From Candidatus Omnitrophota bacterium (lineage in GTDB: Bacteria; Omnitrophota; Gorgyraeia; Duberdicusellales; 4484-171): DNA of 5,626 nucleotides. Both the position numbers and the translations under genes were made by a program. The notes under the pieces were generated by a model, which searched no databases, was not told the DNA's origin, and saw only the letters and a program-made list of their open reading frames with translations. How positions within the stretch are numbered: the stretch's first letter is position 1; each line of letters starts with the position of its first letter. Positions 1 through 5,626 of the stretch are shown here, piece after piece. Where the stretch lies: contig WJKZ01000113.1 of the NCBI GenBank assembly GCA_014728785.1, positions 1 to 5,626 on the forward strand. Direction: 5' to 3'.

Positions 1-46
1 CTATAGCTCTCTCCTCATCGTATGCGGGAATTATTATACTGAACAT
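1..46 (-). CDS. Family-2 glycosyltransferase, N-terminal fragment (cut by window edge)
   Basis: Reading the minus strand from an ATG at 46-44 gives MFSIIIPAYDEERAI before the window ends. This is the typical first beta strand of a GT-A fold family-2 glycosyltransferase: a hydrophobic strand, then IPAYDEE, where the acidic residues follow the proline-containing loop that contacts the nucleotide sugar. The family transfers a sugar from a nucleotide-sugar donor at the cytoplasmic face of the membrane, to lipid carriers or growing glycans. The start codon lies two bases after the asnB stop (49-51), so the two genes are almost certainly co-transcribed and probably translationally coupled. There is no strong Shine-Dalgarno site, only a GGAA-like stretch in the end of asnB. 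Only 15 codons are visible, so donor, acceptor and subfamily cannot be given. Confidence 0.75.
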   Translation of the reverse strand, partial: MFSIIIPAYDEERAI

Positions 47-48
47 GG

Positions 49-1833
49 TTAAAACACTTTTTCCGTCTGCATGGCTCTCCGATAGATAAAATATGTATAA
101 TCCTGAAACTCATTAAAGAATTCGGGTTGCATATAATTTGCAACCGGCATATTAAAACCGCTTTTTGGTTTTTTAAATACAAACTCCGGCATCTTTTTTC
201 TGAATGATTCCTTAAGTATGGCCTTATTCTCAAAAATACTCAGCTTATCTTCCGCCTCAAGAGATGCCGCATACTCAACAAAATCTTTATCAAGAAAAGG
301 CGTCCTTGCCTCTATACCGCATGACATTGAAGAGCGGTCTACCTTTGTCAGTATATCATCGGGCAGCCAGGTCATCGCATCCACGAATAGATGCTGATCG
401 AGCCTGTTCAAATGTTTAACCCTCTCATAATACTTCTCAAATTCTCTTAAAGGGTCGGTGTCGTAAACCAGTTCTCTGTTTTCCTCTCCCAGTATACTCA
501 CCCTTTCCTCAGGCCTGAAAATCATGCGCCAGCAATAATGTGCTTTTCTGTAATCGAATTGGGAACCGTATGCAAATTGCTGCATTTTGAAGCCAAAACC
601 AACCTTTCTCTCACTATTCACCCTTTTCCTTCTGCTCAGATAACGCAATATAAATCCGGGGCAATATTTTGCAATCTCAAAAATTAAATCTGCCCTGTAG
701 GTAGCATAGCCCGCAAACATCTCATCCCCCGCATCGCCGGATAACACAACTTTCACATCCCCTGAGGCCAGCTTAAAAAGCGCATACGTAGGTATAAAAG
801 AATTATCCCCCAGCAATCCGTCAAGTTTCGAGACCGCCTCATCACACAATTCGTAATAGTTTCCTCTGTTGATAATTCCTGAAGCATGCACCGTCCCCAG
901 AAACTCTGCAAGCCTTTTTGCATCCCCTAACTCGTTGTAAGAAGGCAGTTCAAAACCTATACTGAAAGTAGACACCGGCTCCGGTGCATTACTCTGTAAA
1001 AGATAAGTCACTATACCTGAATCCATTCCTCCGCTCAGAAGCGAGCCCAGAGGCACATCACCTACCATCCTTGCGTTTACCGATTTTTTTAAGAGAGAAA
1101 ATATCTTTTCTTTTTTAACCGGCAATTTATCCTTTGATTTTTGTGCGAAATAATCTTCATAATTCCAGAATTTCGCCTTTTCTACTATTTCAAGCTTATG
1201 GTTAATCTTCAGATAGGTCGAAGGGTCCAGCTGGTACAGGTGGCGGTAAATTGTCTTGGGACTAAGGACATATCCAAGTGCCAGATAACAATTTAAGCTC
1301 TCCGTTGATTTTTCAAGTTCTATGTCCGGATTTTCCCTGAACGCCCTTAACTCCGAGGCAAAAGCAAACACGCCGTTTTTTAAATAATAATATAAGGGCT
1401 TCTGCCCGAAACGGTCTCTGGCCAGAAATAATTCCTTTTTAAAGGTGTCCAAGACCGCAAACGCGAACATCCCGTTAAATTTTTTCAGGCAATCCGGACC
1501 GTATTCAATATAAGCATTAAGCACAACTTCGGTGTCGGAGCTTCCGAAAAACGAATACCCCGATTTTACCAGATCATTCTTTATGTCCAGAAAGTTATAC
1601 AACTCTCCGTTGTAAGTAATATAATATCTTCTATCTTCGGTATGCATAGGCTGATTCCCGCTCTCGGATAAATCTATAATAGCCAGCCTTCTGTGGCCCA
1701 AAAGTATGTTGCCACTCTGGATAGTGCCGTAACCGTCCGGACCTCGATGGGCCAAGCTGTCCCGCATCCTGTTGAATATCCCGACATCACGACTGTTTAT
1801 GCTGGTCTTAATTAATCCTGTTATACCACACAT
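49..1833 (-). CDS. asnB: Asparagine synthase, glutamine-hydrolysing (AsnB type)
   Basis: The protein (594 aa) makes asparagine, or amidates a related acceptor, from aspartate, glutamine and ATP in the cytoplasm. I start it at the ATG at 1833-1831, which gives MCGITG and places the catalytic Cys2 next to the initiator methionine. An in-frame TTG two codons upstream would bury this cysteine. A GAGA stretch about 7 bases upstream is a weak ribosome binding site. The N-terminal class-II glutaminase domain spans about residues 2-165, with HRGPDG (29-34), the glutamine-binding RRL (48-50) and NG (75-76), and SSDTE (98-102). The synthase domain begins near 240, with the PP-loop SGGMDS (267-272) and SGDAGDE (365-371). 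Two oddities stand out. The usual DEPF-type segment before the SxIPTY motif reads DGLLGDNS (338-345). Only about 37 residues follow GFNMPV near the end, where relatives usually have a longer helical tail. The gene lies 2 bases before a glycosyltransferase, so a role in a surface-glycan cluster is possible rather than general asparagine supply. The family call is firm; the exact acceptor is not. Confidence 0.95.
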   Translation of the reverse strand: MCGITGLIKTSINSRDVGIFNRMRDSLAHRGPDGYGTIQSGNILLGHRRLAIIDLSESGNQPMHTEDRRYYITYNGELYNFLDIKNDLVKSGYSFFGSSDTEVVLNAYIEYGPDCLKKFNGMFAFAVLDTFKKELFLARDRFGQKPLYYYLKNGVFAFASELRAFRENPDIELEKSTESLNCYLALGYVLSPKTIYRHLYQLDPSTYLKINHKLEIVEKAKFWNYEDYFAQKSKDKLPVKKEKIFSLLKKSVNARMVGDVPLGSLLSGGMDSGIVTYLLQSNAPEPVSTFSIGFELPSYNELGDAKRLAEFLGTVHASGIINRGNYYELCDEAVSKLDGLLGDNSFIPTYALFKLASGDVKVVLSGDAGDEMFAGYATYRADLIFEIAKYCPGFILRYLSRRKRVNSERKVGFGFKMQQFAYGSQFDYRKAHYCWRMIFRPEERVSILGEENRELVYDTDPLREFEKYYERVKHLNRLDQHLFVDAMTWLPDDILTKVDRSSMSCGIEARTPFLDKDFVEYAASLEAEDKLSIFENKAILKESFRKKMPEFVFKKPKSGFNMPVANYMQPEFFNEFQDYTYFIYRRAMQTEKVF

Positions 1834-1870
1834 ATGCAATTCTCATTTTTGCTGTTTTCTACTGAATATT

Positions 1871-1912
1871 TAAAAACCGAGGAAAGCAGCTTGGACGGTA
1901 CCCTCTCCTCGG
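1871..1912 (-). terminator. Rho-independent terminator after the PEBP gene
   Basis: On the minus strand the arm 1912-1903 (CCGAGGAGAG) pairs with 1886-1877 (CTTTCCTCGG). This makes a 10-bp stem with one G-T wobble and a 16-base loop, followed directly by five T residues (1876-1872). It lies 33 bases after the PEBP stop and ends 37 bases before the asnB start. It therefore most simply ends the PEBP transcript, but its position also allows an attenuator role in the asnB leader. Confidence 0.72.
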
Positions 1913-1945
1913 CTTGTGAAACTTACTTTCTCCCCGGCTAGAAGA

Positions 1946-2380
1946 TTATTGCTTCCGGTATAGACCGATGAGCTCGGCCTGCTGAATCACATGCCCTTCC
2001 ATGGCTTTCTCTACCTCGGCCTTACTTTTGCCTTCATCAAGGTCTAATTCTGTATCCAGTGCGTAGGCTTTAAAAAAATACCTGTGGGTCCCTGAAGGCG
2101 GACACGGTCCTCCGTAATTAGTTCTGTTAAAATCATTTACCCCCTGTTTACCGGCAACACTTCCCTCTTCTATCCGTGATACGGAGGGCGGTATATTATA
2201 AACTACCCAGTGCACCCAGGTCTTCATGGGAGCATCGGGATCATCGACGATTAAAACCAGGCTCCTGGCCTCAGGAGGGACATCTTCCAGCACCAGAGCA
2301 GGGCTTAAGTCTTCGCCCTGACAGGTAAATTTTTTAGGAATCATCTGGTTATGCCTAAATTCAGGACTACTTAATCTCAT
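1946..2380 (-). CDS. YbhB/YbcL family PEBP-like protein (Raf kinase inhibitor-like)
   Basis: This is a 144-aa protein of the phosphatidylethanolamine-binding protein superfamily. The two family signatures are present: DDPDAP at 46-51 followed by WVHWVVYNIP (55-64), and GTHRYFFKAYALD at 97-109. Asp and His of these motifs line the small anion-binding pocket. NYGGPCPP (88-95) is the usual loop before the second signature. I see no signal peptide, so the protein is probably cytoplasmic like E. coli YbhB. The ATG at 2380 is chosen because AGGAGG lies four bases upstream. An in-frame start nine codons further up would place that site inside the gene and add residues the family lacks. The bacterial members have no agreed biochemical function; the kinase-inhibitor name comes from eukaryotic relatives and should not be read as its role here. 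The gene has its own likely promoter and terminator, so it appears monocistronic. Confidence 0.93.
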   Translation of the reverse strand: MRLSSPEFRHNQMIPKKFTCQGEDLSPALVLEDVPPEARSLVLIVDDPDAPMKTWVHWVVYNIPPSVSRIEEGSVAGKQGVNDFNRTNYGGPCPPSGTHRYFFKAYALDTELDLDEGKSKAEVEKAMEGHVIQQAELIGLYRKQ

Positions 2381-2384
2381 AATA

Positions 2385-2390
2385 CCTCCT
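2385..2390 (-). promoter_or_regulatory. Strong Shine-Dalgarno site of the PEBP gene
   Basis: The minus strand reads AGGAGG, a full match to the anti-Shine-Dalgarno core, four bases before the ATG at 2380. It decides the start of this gene against the longer reading frame that begins at 2407. Confidence 0.85.
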
Positions 2391-2436
2391 CTTTCACTAA
2401 AAACCAAAAAAGTCTTTCGTTTTATCCTCTTTTTAT

Positions 2437-2468
2437 AATATATTGCGTCTTATATTTGGTTTTGTCAA
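2437..2468 (-). promoter_or_regulatory. Probable sigma-70-type promoter for the PEBP gene
   Basis: A perfect TTGACA lies at 2468-2463 on the minus strand. The best -10 candidate, TATATT at 2442-2437, has a 20-base spacer, longer than the usual 16-18. At the ideal 17-base distance the hexamer is only CAATAT. TATTAT at 2440-2435 also matches well but lies 22 bases away. The A/T-rich setting and the position between the ATPase stop and the PEBP start support a promoter, but the exact -10 is uncertain. Confidence 0.45.
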
Positions 2469-2511
2469 CAGCCATTAATTTGATATACAATCTCTTTTCC
2501 TGCCTTTAGCC

Positions 2512-3195
2512 TCAACGCTTCGTTTTCTTTAATATGTTATCTATACTGCCCCGGGAAACTATCCTCCCCTCTTCTATAAGAGCCCCCGAAGTTGCTGTTT
2601 TTTCACAAAAGAGAACATCATGGCTCACTATAATAAAAGTAGTCTCTTCTTTTAACCGGACCAGCCACCTGCCGAATTCATCCGTTGTGTCCACATCAAG
2701 CGCAGAGGTGGGTTCATCCAGCAACAAATATTTGGGCCTTAAGACCAGCGCACGGGCTATAGCAACTCTCTGGGCCTGCCCCCCGCTTATCTGCGAAGGA
2801 TACTTATCCCAGATATCATCTATGCCCAGTTTTTTTAATGTAACCATTGCTGTATCTTTAGCCTGTTTTGAATCCTCACCCATTACCAGGCGGGGTGCTA
2901 AGGTCATGTTGTCTATGACCCGCAGATGAGGAAACAGGTATAAATCCTGAAATACTATTCCTATCGAACGCCTCAAATCTATCTCGCTTAAATCGTAGAC
3001 ACTCCTGCCGCCAAGAAGAATCTTTCCCCGTTCAACTTTAAGAAACCTGCCTATACATTTTAAAAGGGTGGTTTTTCCCGAACCGCTCCTTCCGAGCAAA
3101 GCTAAAATATGTTCTCTGGGAAAATTAATACTGATATCCTCAAGCGCCCGGGTGCCATCAGGGTACAGATAACGGACGTTTTTAATTTCAAGCAT
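2512..3195 (-). CDS. ABC transporter ATP-binding protein, polar amino acid type (GlnQ/HisP-like)
   Basis: This is the nucleotide-binding subunit (227 aa) that powers the fused binding-protein/permease encoded just upstream. All catalytic motifs are intact: Walker A GRSGSGKT (35-42), Q-loop Gln83 in VFQDLYLFPHL, signature ISGGQ (136-140), Walker B YLLLDE (156-161), D-loop SALD (164-167) and H-loop His192 in VSHD. The Q-loop sequence with FPHL and the length are those of the polar amino-acid uptake group. The signature begins with Ile rather than the common Leu, a tolerated change. I choose the ATG at 3195, which overlaps the permease end by 8 bases. It has AAAGG eight bases upstream, whereas a TTG two codons earlier would sit only two bases from that site. 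The overlap implies translational coupling and matched subunit supply. The substrate is not readable from this subunit. I see no clear terminator after it. Confidence 0.93.
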   Translation of the reverse strand: MLEIKNVRYLYPDGTRALEDISINFPREHILALLGRSGSGKTTLLKCIGRFLKVERGKILLGGRSVYDLSEIDLRRSIGIVFQDLYLFPHLRVIDNMTLAPRLVMGEDSKQAKDTAMVTLKKLGIDDIWDKYPSQISGGQAQRVAIARALVLRPKYLLLDEPTSALDVDTTDEFGRWLVRLKEETTFIIVSHDVLFCEKTATSGALIEEGRIVSRGSIDNILKKTKR

Positions 3196-4633
3196 TGGCA
3201 AAACCTTTTTCTTTTATCTTTTTTTCAATCCTTCCTGCCAGCTTCATAAGGGGAAATGTAAAGATAAAAAACATAACCGCAACTATAAAATAATATTTCA
3301 TGGGATTATATGTAACGCTTATAATCGACTGTGCTTCCCGGATAACCTCTCCTACGGAAATCACGGCAATCAAAGCAGTATCTTTCATCAAGGCTACCAC
3401 GGAATTCATCAGGGGCGGAAGGGCTATCCTGAAAGCCTGAGGCCAGATTATGTAACGGAAACTCTGAAGCCGGCTTAAACCCAAAGCTTTGGCAGCCAGT
3501 ATCTGGCCGCAATCAACCGACATCAGCCCCGAACGTATAACTTCCGACATATATGCCGAAGAATTTACGGTCAGAGTCAATATCGCTGCCTGAATTGGGG
3601 TAAGCATGACCCCAACTTGTGGTGCACCGAAATAAACAAAAAATAACTGTATCAAAAGGGGTGTTCCCCTGATAAAATCATTAAATGAACGTAAGGGGTA
3701 ATAGATAAAGAATGCTTTATTGTTAAGTATAACGGCCGAGGGTATCGCTAAAACAAAGCCCATAAGAAGCGCTGAGAAAGCCACAAGTAATGTAATGGCA
3801 AAACCTTTACCGAGTTTTTTCACTATAATTTTTGTCTCAATCCCCGCTGCGGTTTCAAAATCTTTTCCTTTTTCCTCAAACCACTTTTTGTATATCGCGG
3901 CAAGTTCTCCTTTTCTTTTCATCTCGGCCAACGCCTTATTGATTTTTTTCAAAAGTTGAGGTCGTTCTTGTACGACAGGAATTGCTATACTTTCCTCATA
4001 TAAAAGCTTACCGGCGGTCACAAAAGGCATCCGGCCCTTCTCAATTTGATACAGCCCGACAAGCTTATCGGTTACGAATCCGTCAATCCGTCCGTTGAGC
4101 ATATCCTGAAAAATATCAACCGTGCTCTTGTAAGTCACTACCTGAATATCAGGATAATTCTTGCGCAGGTAATGCTCGTAAGTCTCCCCCAGACCGACGC
4201 CTATCCTCTTACCTCTAAGGGCATCTATATTTTCTATCTCATCTTTATTGTCCTCGTGGATAAAAAGCTGCGCACCGGAAATATAGTACGGAATGGAGAA
4301 ATTAACCACCTCTTCTCTCTGAGGAGTCTTAGCCATAGAGCCTATAATAGCGTCGTATTTTCCGGCCAAAAGGCCTGCAAGTATGCCGTCCCATTCGGTG
4401 GTAACTATCTCAAGATCTCTGTTTAGCTTGCGGGCTATTGCTTTGGAGACATCAACATCGAAGCCTATCAGTCTCCCTTTTCCGGAATAAAAGCTGAAAG
4501 GCGGGAATTTTCCAGTCAAAGCAACTCTGAGTTTCTGGCTCTTTCCTGCATAAAGACAAGTATTCCAGAGAGCCAGAAAGCCGGTAAAAATCAGGACGAT
4601 TTTAAAAAATAAGTTTACCTTCTTTGCTTTCAT
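3188..4633 (-). CDS. Fused amino-acid ABC transporter substrate-binding protein and permease
   Basis: One chain of 481 aa joins the extracytoplasmic receptor and the membrane channel of a polar amino-acid importer. Residues 1-29 are a basic start plus a hydrophobic segment ending LYA, a signal peptide or anchor. Residues about 34-255 form a family-3 solute-binding domain, with PPFSF (44-48), GFDVDV (57-62), TPQR with Arg106 (the position that holds the amino-acid carboxylate) and Asp189 in VTDK (the position that holds the amino group). From about 275 a permease domain follows with several membrane segments (about 277-300, 308-336, 345-366, 409-428 and 445-465). It carries the GTPLLIQLFFVYFG signature (323-336) and an EAA-type coupling loop at 380-400 (AAKALGLS to WPQA) that docks on the ATPase. 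The conserved ligand residues indicate an L-amino acid, but side-chain specificity is not readable. Fused forms are known, for example Lactococcus GlnP with two binding domains; this one has one. The ATG at 4633 lacks a good Shine-Dalgarno site (only TAAG), and no convincing promoter is seen in the 144-base gap upstream. Confidence 0.93.
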   Translation of the reverse strand: MKAKKVNLFFKIVLIFTGFLALWNTCLYAGKSQKLRVALTGKFPPFSFYSGKGRLIGFDVDVSKAIARKLNRDLEIVTTEWDGILAGLLAGKYDAIIGSMAKTPQREEVVNFSIPYYISGAQLFIHEDNKDEIENIDALRGKRIGVGLGETYEHYLRKNYPDIQVVTYKSTVDIFQDMLNGRIDGFVTDKLVGLYQIEKGRMPFVTAGKLLYEESIAIPVVQERPQLLKKINKALAEMKRKGELAAIYKKWFEEKGKDFETAAGIETKIIVKKLGKGFAITLLVAFSALLMGFVLAIPSAVILNNKAFFIYYPLRSFNDFIRGTPLLIQLFFVYFGAPQVGVMLTPIQAAILTLTVNSSAYMSEVIRSGLMSVDCGQILAAKALGLSRLQSFRYIIWPQAFRIALPPLMNSVVALMKDTALIAVISVGEVIREAQSIISVTYNPMKYYFIVAVMFFIFTFPLMKLAGRIEKKIKEKGFANA

Positions 4634-4647
4634 TACTTAAAGTCATA

Positions 4648-4664
4648 TTTTTTGCGGCAAAAAA
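4648..4664. repeat. Interrupted 17-bp palindrome upstream of the transporter gene
   Basis: TTTTTTGC and GCAAAAAA flank a single central G, a perfect 8+8 inverted repeat ending 14 bases before the transporter start codon. A one-base loop cannot form a hairpin, so if it has a function it would be as a DNA-level operator for a dimeric regulator. Long A and T tracts make part of the symmetry cheap, so chance is possible. Confidence 0.35.
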
Positions 4665-4777
4665 ACAGAAAAAACTAACAGGGTAATTTAATCCGCAAGT
4701 TTAACTGAAGGTAAATACGGAGGAACCGCGCTTAACCTTTTAAAAAGAATAATTACTGTTTTAAAATCCGGATGAGA

Positions 4778-5167
4778 TTATATAGCGAAATAACCGAAAA
4801 AGGTTAAAATCACGCCTATGAAAATTGCTACTACCGAATGAAACGCAAGCAACCCCTTATTTCTTTGGTAGACCTGCAGTATTTTCCTTACCGTCCGGGG
4901 GAAAATAAGTAACCAGGTGCCTTTAAGAAGCCCTAACCAGCCTATGATTGTGATGACTATGCTCCAGTTAGCTATCCATATATTGTGAAAAACAAGTACC
5001 CAGACCCCGAAAAAAAGAGCCACGACTCCCCCAAGATAAATCAAAGCAGGACTTTTGATAAAATCATCCATTAACAACTGGTAGGTTTTTAAATTAAACA
5101 GAAGTCCTACTCCCACAACCAAAGCGACGGGACCGATAATCTTAGCTAAAAATATTGAAGGTGTCAT
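4778..5167 (-). CDS. Uncharacterised small four-helix membrane protein
   Basis: The 129-aa product is almost wholly hydrophobic, with four likely membrane helices at about residues 8-25, 41-60, 67-89 and 107-127. Short basic or polar loops connect them (NLKTYQLLMDDFIKSP between helices 1 and 2; RTVRKILQVYQRNK between 3 and 4). Notable residues are HNIW (61-64) after helix 2 and GWLGLLKGTW (76-85) within helix 3, where Gly, Trp and Lys inside a membrane segment suggest a packing or functional motif. I cannot name the family or a function. The start is well supported: GGAGGA at 5176-5171 lies three bases before the ATG, and a TATAAT box lies just upstream. It is real by its strong ribosome site, promoter and amino-acid pattern. 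It stands alone between the transporter operon and a divergent glycosyltransferase gene. Readthrough into the transporter 144 bases downstream is possible, as I see no clear terminator between them. Confidence 0.85.
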   Translation of the reverse strand: MTPSIFLAKIIGPVALVVGVGLLFNLKTYQLLMDDFIKSPALIYLGGVVALFFGVWVLVFHNIWIANWSIVITIIGWLGLLKGTWLLIFPRTVRKILQVYQRNKGLLAFHSVVAIFIGVILTFFGYFAI

Positions 5168-5185
5168 ATCTCCTCCTTTTTTTTG

Positions 5186-5214
5186 ATTATATCACTTTTA
5201 TGGTGAAATGATAA
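5186..5214 (-). promoter_or_regulatory. Sigma-70-type promoter of the four-helix membrane protein gene
   Basis: On the minus strand TTATCA (5214-5209, four of six to consensus), a 17-base spacer and a perfect TATAAT (5191-5186) are seen. Transcription would begin near 5179, leaving a leader of only about a dozen bases that is essentially the ribosome binding site. A TCAC/GTGA inverted pair (5192-5195 and 5203-5206) lies within the spacer and may be incidental. Confidence 0.7.
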
Positions 5215-5248
5215 GCATTAATAAAAGCGGGCTTAACTCTACGATAAG

Positions 5249-5277
5249 TTGAAAAGAAACAGATAGTGAAATATAAT
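5249..5277 (+). promoter_or_regulatory. Near-consensus sigma-70-type promoter of the right-hand glycosyltransferase
   Basis: TTGAAA (5249-5254, five of six), a 17-base spacer and a perfect TATAAT (5272-5277) precede the glycosyltransferase start at 5300. The expected start site near 5284 gives a leader of about 15 bases. The spacing and hexamer matches make this the strongest promoter in the window. Confidence 0.78.
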
Positions 5278-5299
5278 ATATTGTTTAACCGGGACAAAA

Positions 5300-5626
5300 A
5301 TGTATAATGGGAAAATTATCTCCTGCGTTATTCCTTGTTTTAATGAAGAGGAAGGAATATATAAAATCCTGAAAAAAAGGCCTTCTTTTGTGGATGAGGT
5401 CTTGGTAGTAAATAATGCCTCTACCGACAAAACCGAAGAAGTGGCCAGAAAATCCGGAGCAAAAGTAATAAGGCTGGACAAGCTGGGTTACGGCCTTGCC
5501 TACCAAAAAGGTTTATCGGCTGTTTCGGGAGACATAATAGTAATGATGGACGGTGATAACTCTTATCCTATAACAGAAGTGGAAAAATTTATCCAGAAAT
5601 TAGATACCGCAAGCCTTGATTTTTTA
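5300..5626 (+). CDS. Family-2 glycosyltransferase, N-terminal part (cut by window end)
   Basis: The first 109 residues of a GT-A glycosyltransferase are visible and the frame is open to the last base. Features in order: a first strand and donor loop ISCVIPCFNEEEGI (7-20); VDEVLVVNNASTDKT (31-45), matching the VDNGSTDGT-type second strand; GYGLAYQKG (63-71), the loop typical of polyprenyl-phosphate sugar synthases; and IIVMMDGDNSYP (79-90), whose DGD (84-86) is the metal- and nucleotide-sugar-binding DxD. This pattern is closest to the dolichol/polyprenyl-phosphate mannose or glucose synthase group, which loads a sugar on a lipid carrier at the cytoplasmic membrane face. The acceptor cannot be read without the C-terminal half. 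The ATG at 5300 is chosen because the family begins a few residues before the first strand and a weak GGGA lies five bases upstream. It is transcribed from its own promoter, divergent from the four-helix protein gene. Confidence 0.9.
   Translation, partial: MYNGKIISCVIPCFNEEEGIYKILKKRPSFVDEVLVVNNASTDKTEEVARKSGAKVIRLDKLGYGLAYQKGLSAVSGDIIVMMDGDNSYPITEVEKFIQKLDTASLDFL

Noticed and set aside
15..233. Minus-strand open frame of 72 codons across the asnB end
   Set aside because: It overlaps the conserved end of asnB and the start of the glycosyltransferase in another frame, has no ribosome site and resembles no protein. It also does not supply the missing AsnB tail.
1913..1945. Possible riboswitch or structured leader upstream of asnB
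   Set aside because: Apart from the terminator hairpin I see only a 4-bp GAAA/TTTC pairing and no match to a riboswitch consensus I know.
2534..2929. Plus-strand open frame of 131 codons
   Set aside because: It is the antisense shadow of the ATPase gene, which has every catalytic motif on the other strand.
3306..3512. Minus-strand open frame inside the permease domain
   Set aside because: It is out of frame with the permease, whose signatures are intact, and has no family features.
3720..3959. Plus-strand open frame of 79 codons
   Set aside because: It is antisense to the fused transporter and has no independent support.
4046..4426. Plus-strand open frame of 126 codons
   Set aside because: It is antisense to the solute-binding domain and encodes nothing recognisable.
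4681..4777. Possible terminator or promoter between the four-helix gene and the transporter
   Set aside because: Only short 4-5 bp inverted pairs and weak hexamers (such as TTTACC with TTAAAT 18 bases later) are present; none is better than expected in A/T-rich DNA.
5239..5506. Two minus-strand open frames at the right end
   Set aside because: Both are antisense to the plus-strand glycosyltransferase, which has a strong promoter and canonical GT-A motifs.

Overview
The window is a gene-dense bacterial chromosomal segment. Six genes lie on the minus strand and one partial gene lies on the plus strand at the right edge. Intergenic gaps are short (2 to about 145 bases) and coding is A/T-leaning. 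I see no tRNA or rRNA gene, insertion sequence, CRISPR array or phage gene. The Shine-Dalgarno sites and -35/-10 boxes are ordinary bacterial ones. The gene mix (asparagine synthase next to a family-2 glycosyltransferase, a fused amino-acid transporter, a small four-helix membrane protein and another glycosyltransferase) would fit an uncultivated Gram-negative lineage such as Omnitrophota. That is an impression from style; no marker gene here proves it.

Layout, left to right. Positions 1-46 (minus) hold the first 15 codons of a family-2 glycosyltransferase that leaves the window. Two bases upstream of it ends a glutamine-dependent asparagine synthase, asnB (49-1833, minus). A rho-independent terminator at 1871-1912 (minus) separates asnB from a YbhB/PEBP-type protein (1946-2380, minus), which has a strong ribosome binding site and a probable promoter. 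Next is a two-gene transporter operon: a fused solute-binding protein plus permease (3188-4633, minus), followed with an 8-base overlap by its ATPase (2512-3195, minus). Then comes an uncharacterised four-helix membrane protein (4778-5167, minus). Its promoter sits back to back with a near-consensus plus-strand promoter for a second family-2 glycosyltransferase (from 5300, plus), which is cut by the window end.

How the genes may work together. The fused protein and the ATPase together form a complete polar-amino-acid importer: binding domain, membrane domain (presumably a homodimer) and nucleotide-binding domain. asnB and the glycosyltransferase behind it are probably co-transcribed, and asnB-like genes beside glycosyltransferases are common in surface-polysaccharide clusters. 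The PEBP protein and the four-helix protein look like independent units.

I found no convincing previously undescribed system. The points most worth checking are the short C-terminal tail and altered synthase loop of AsnB, the single-binding-domain transporter fusion with an A/T-flanked palindrome upstream, the four-helix protein, and the compact divergent promoter region at 5168-5299.
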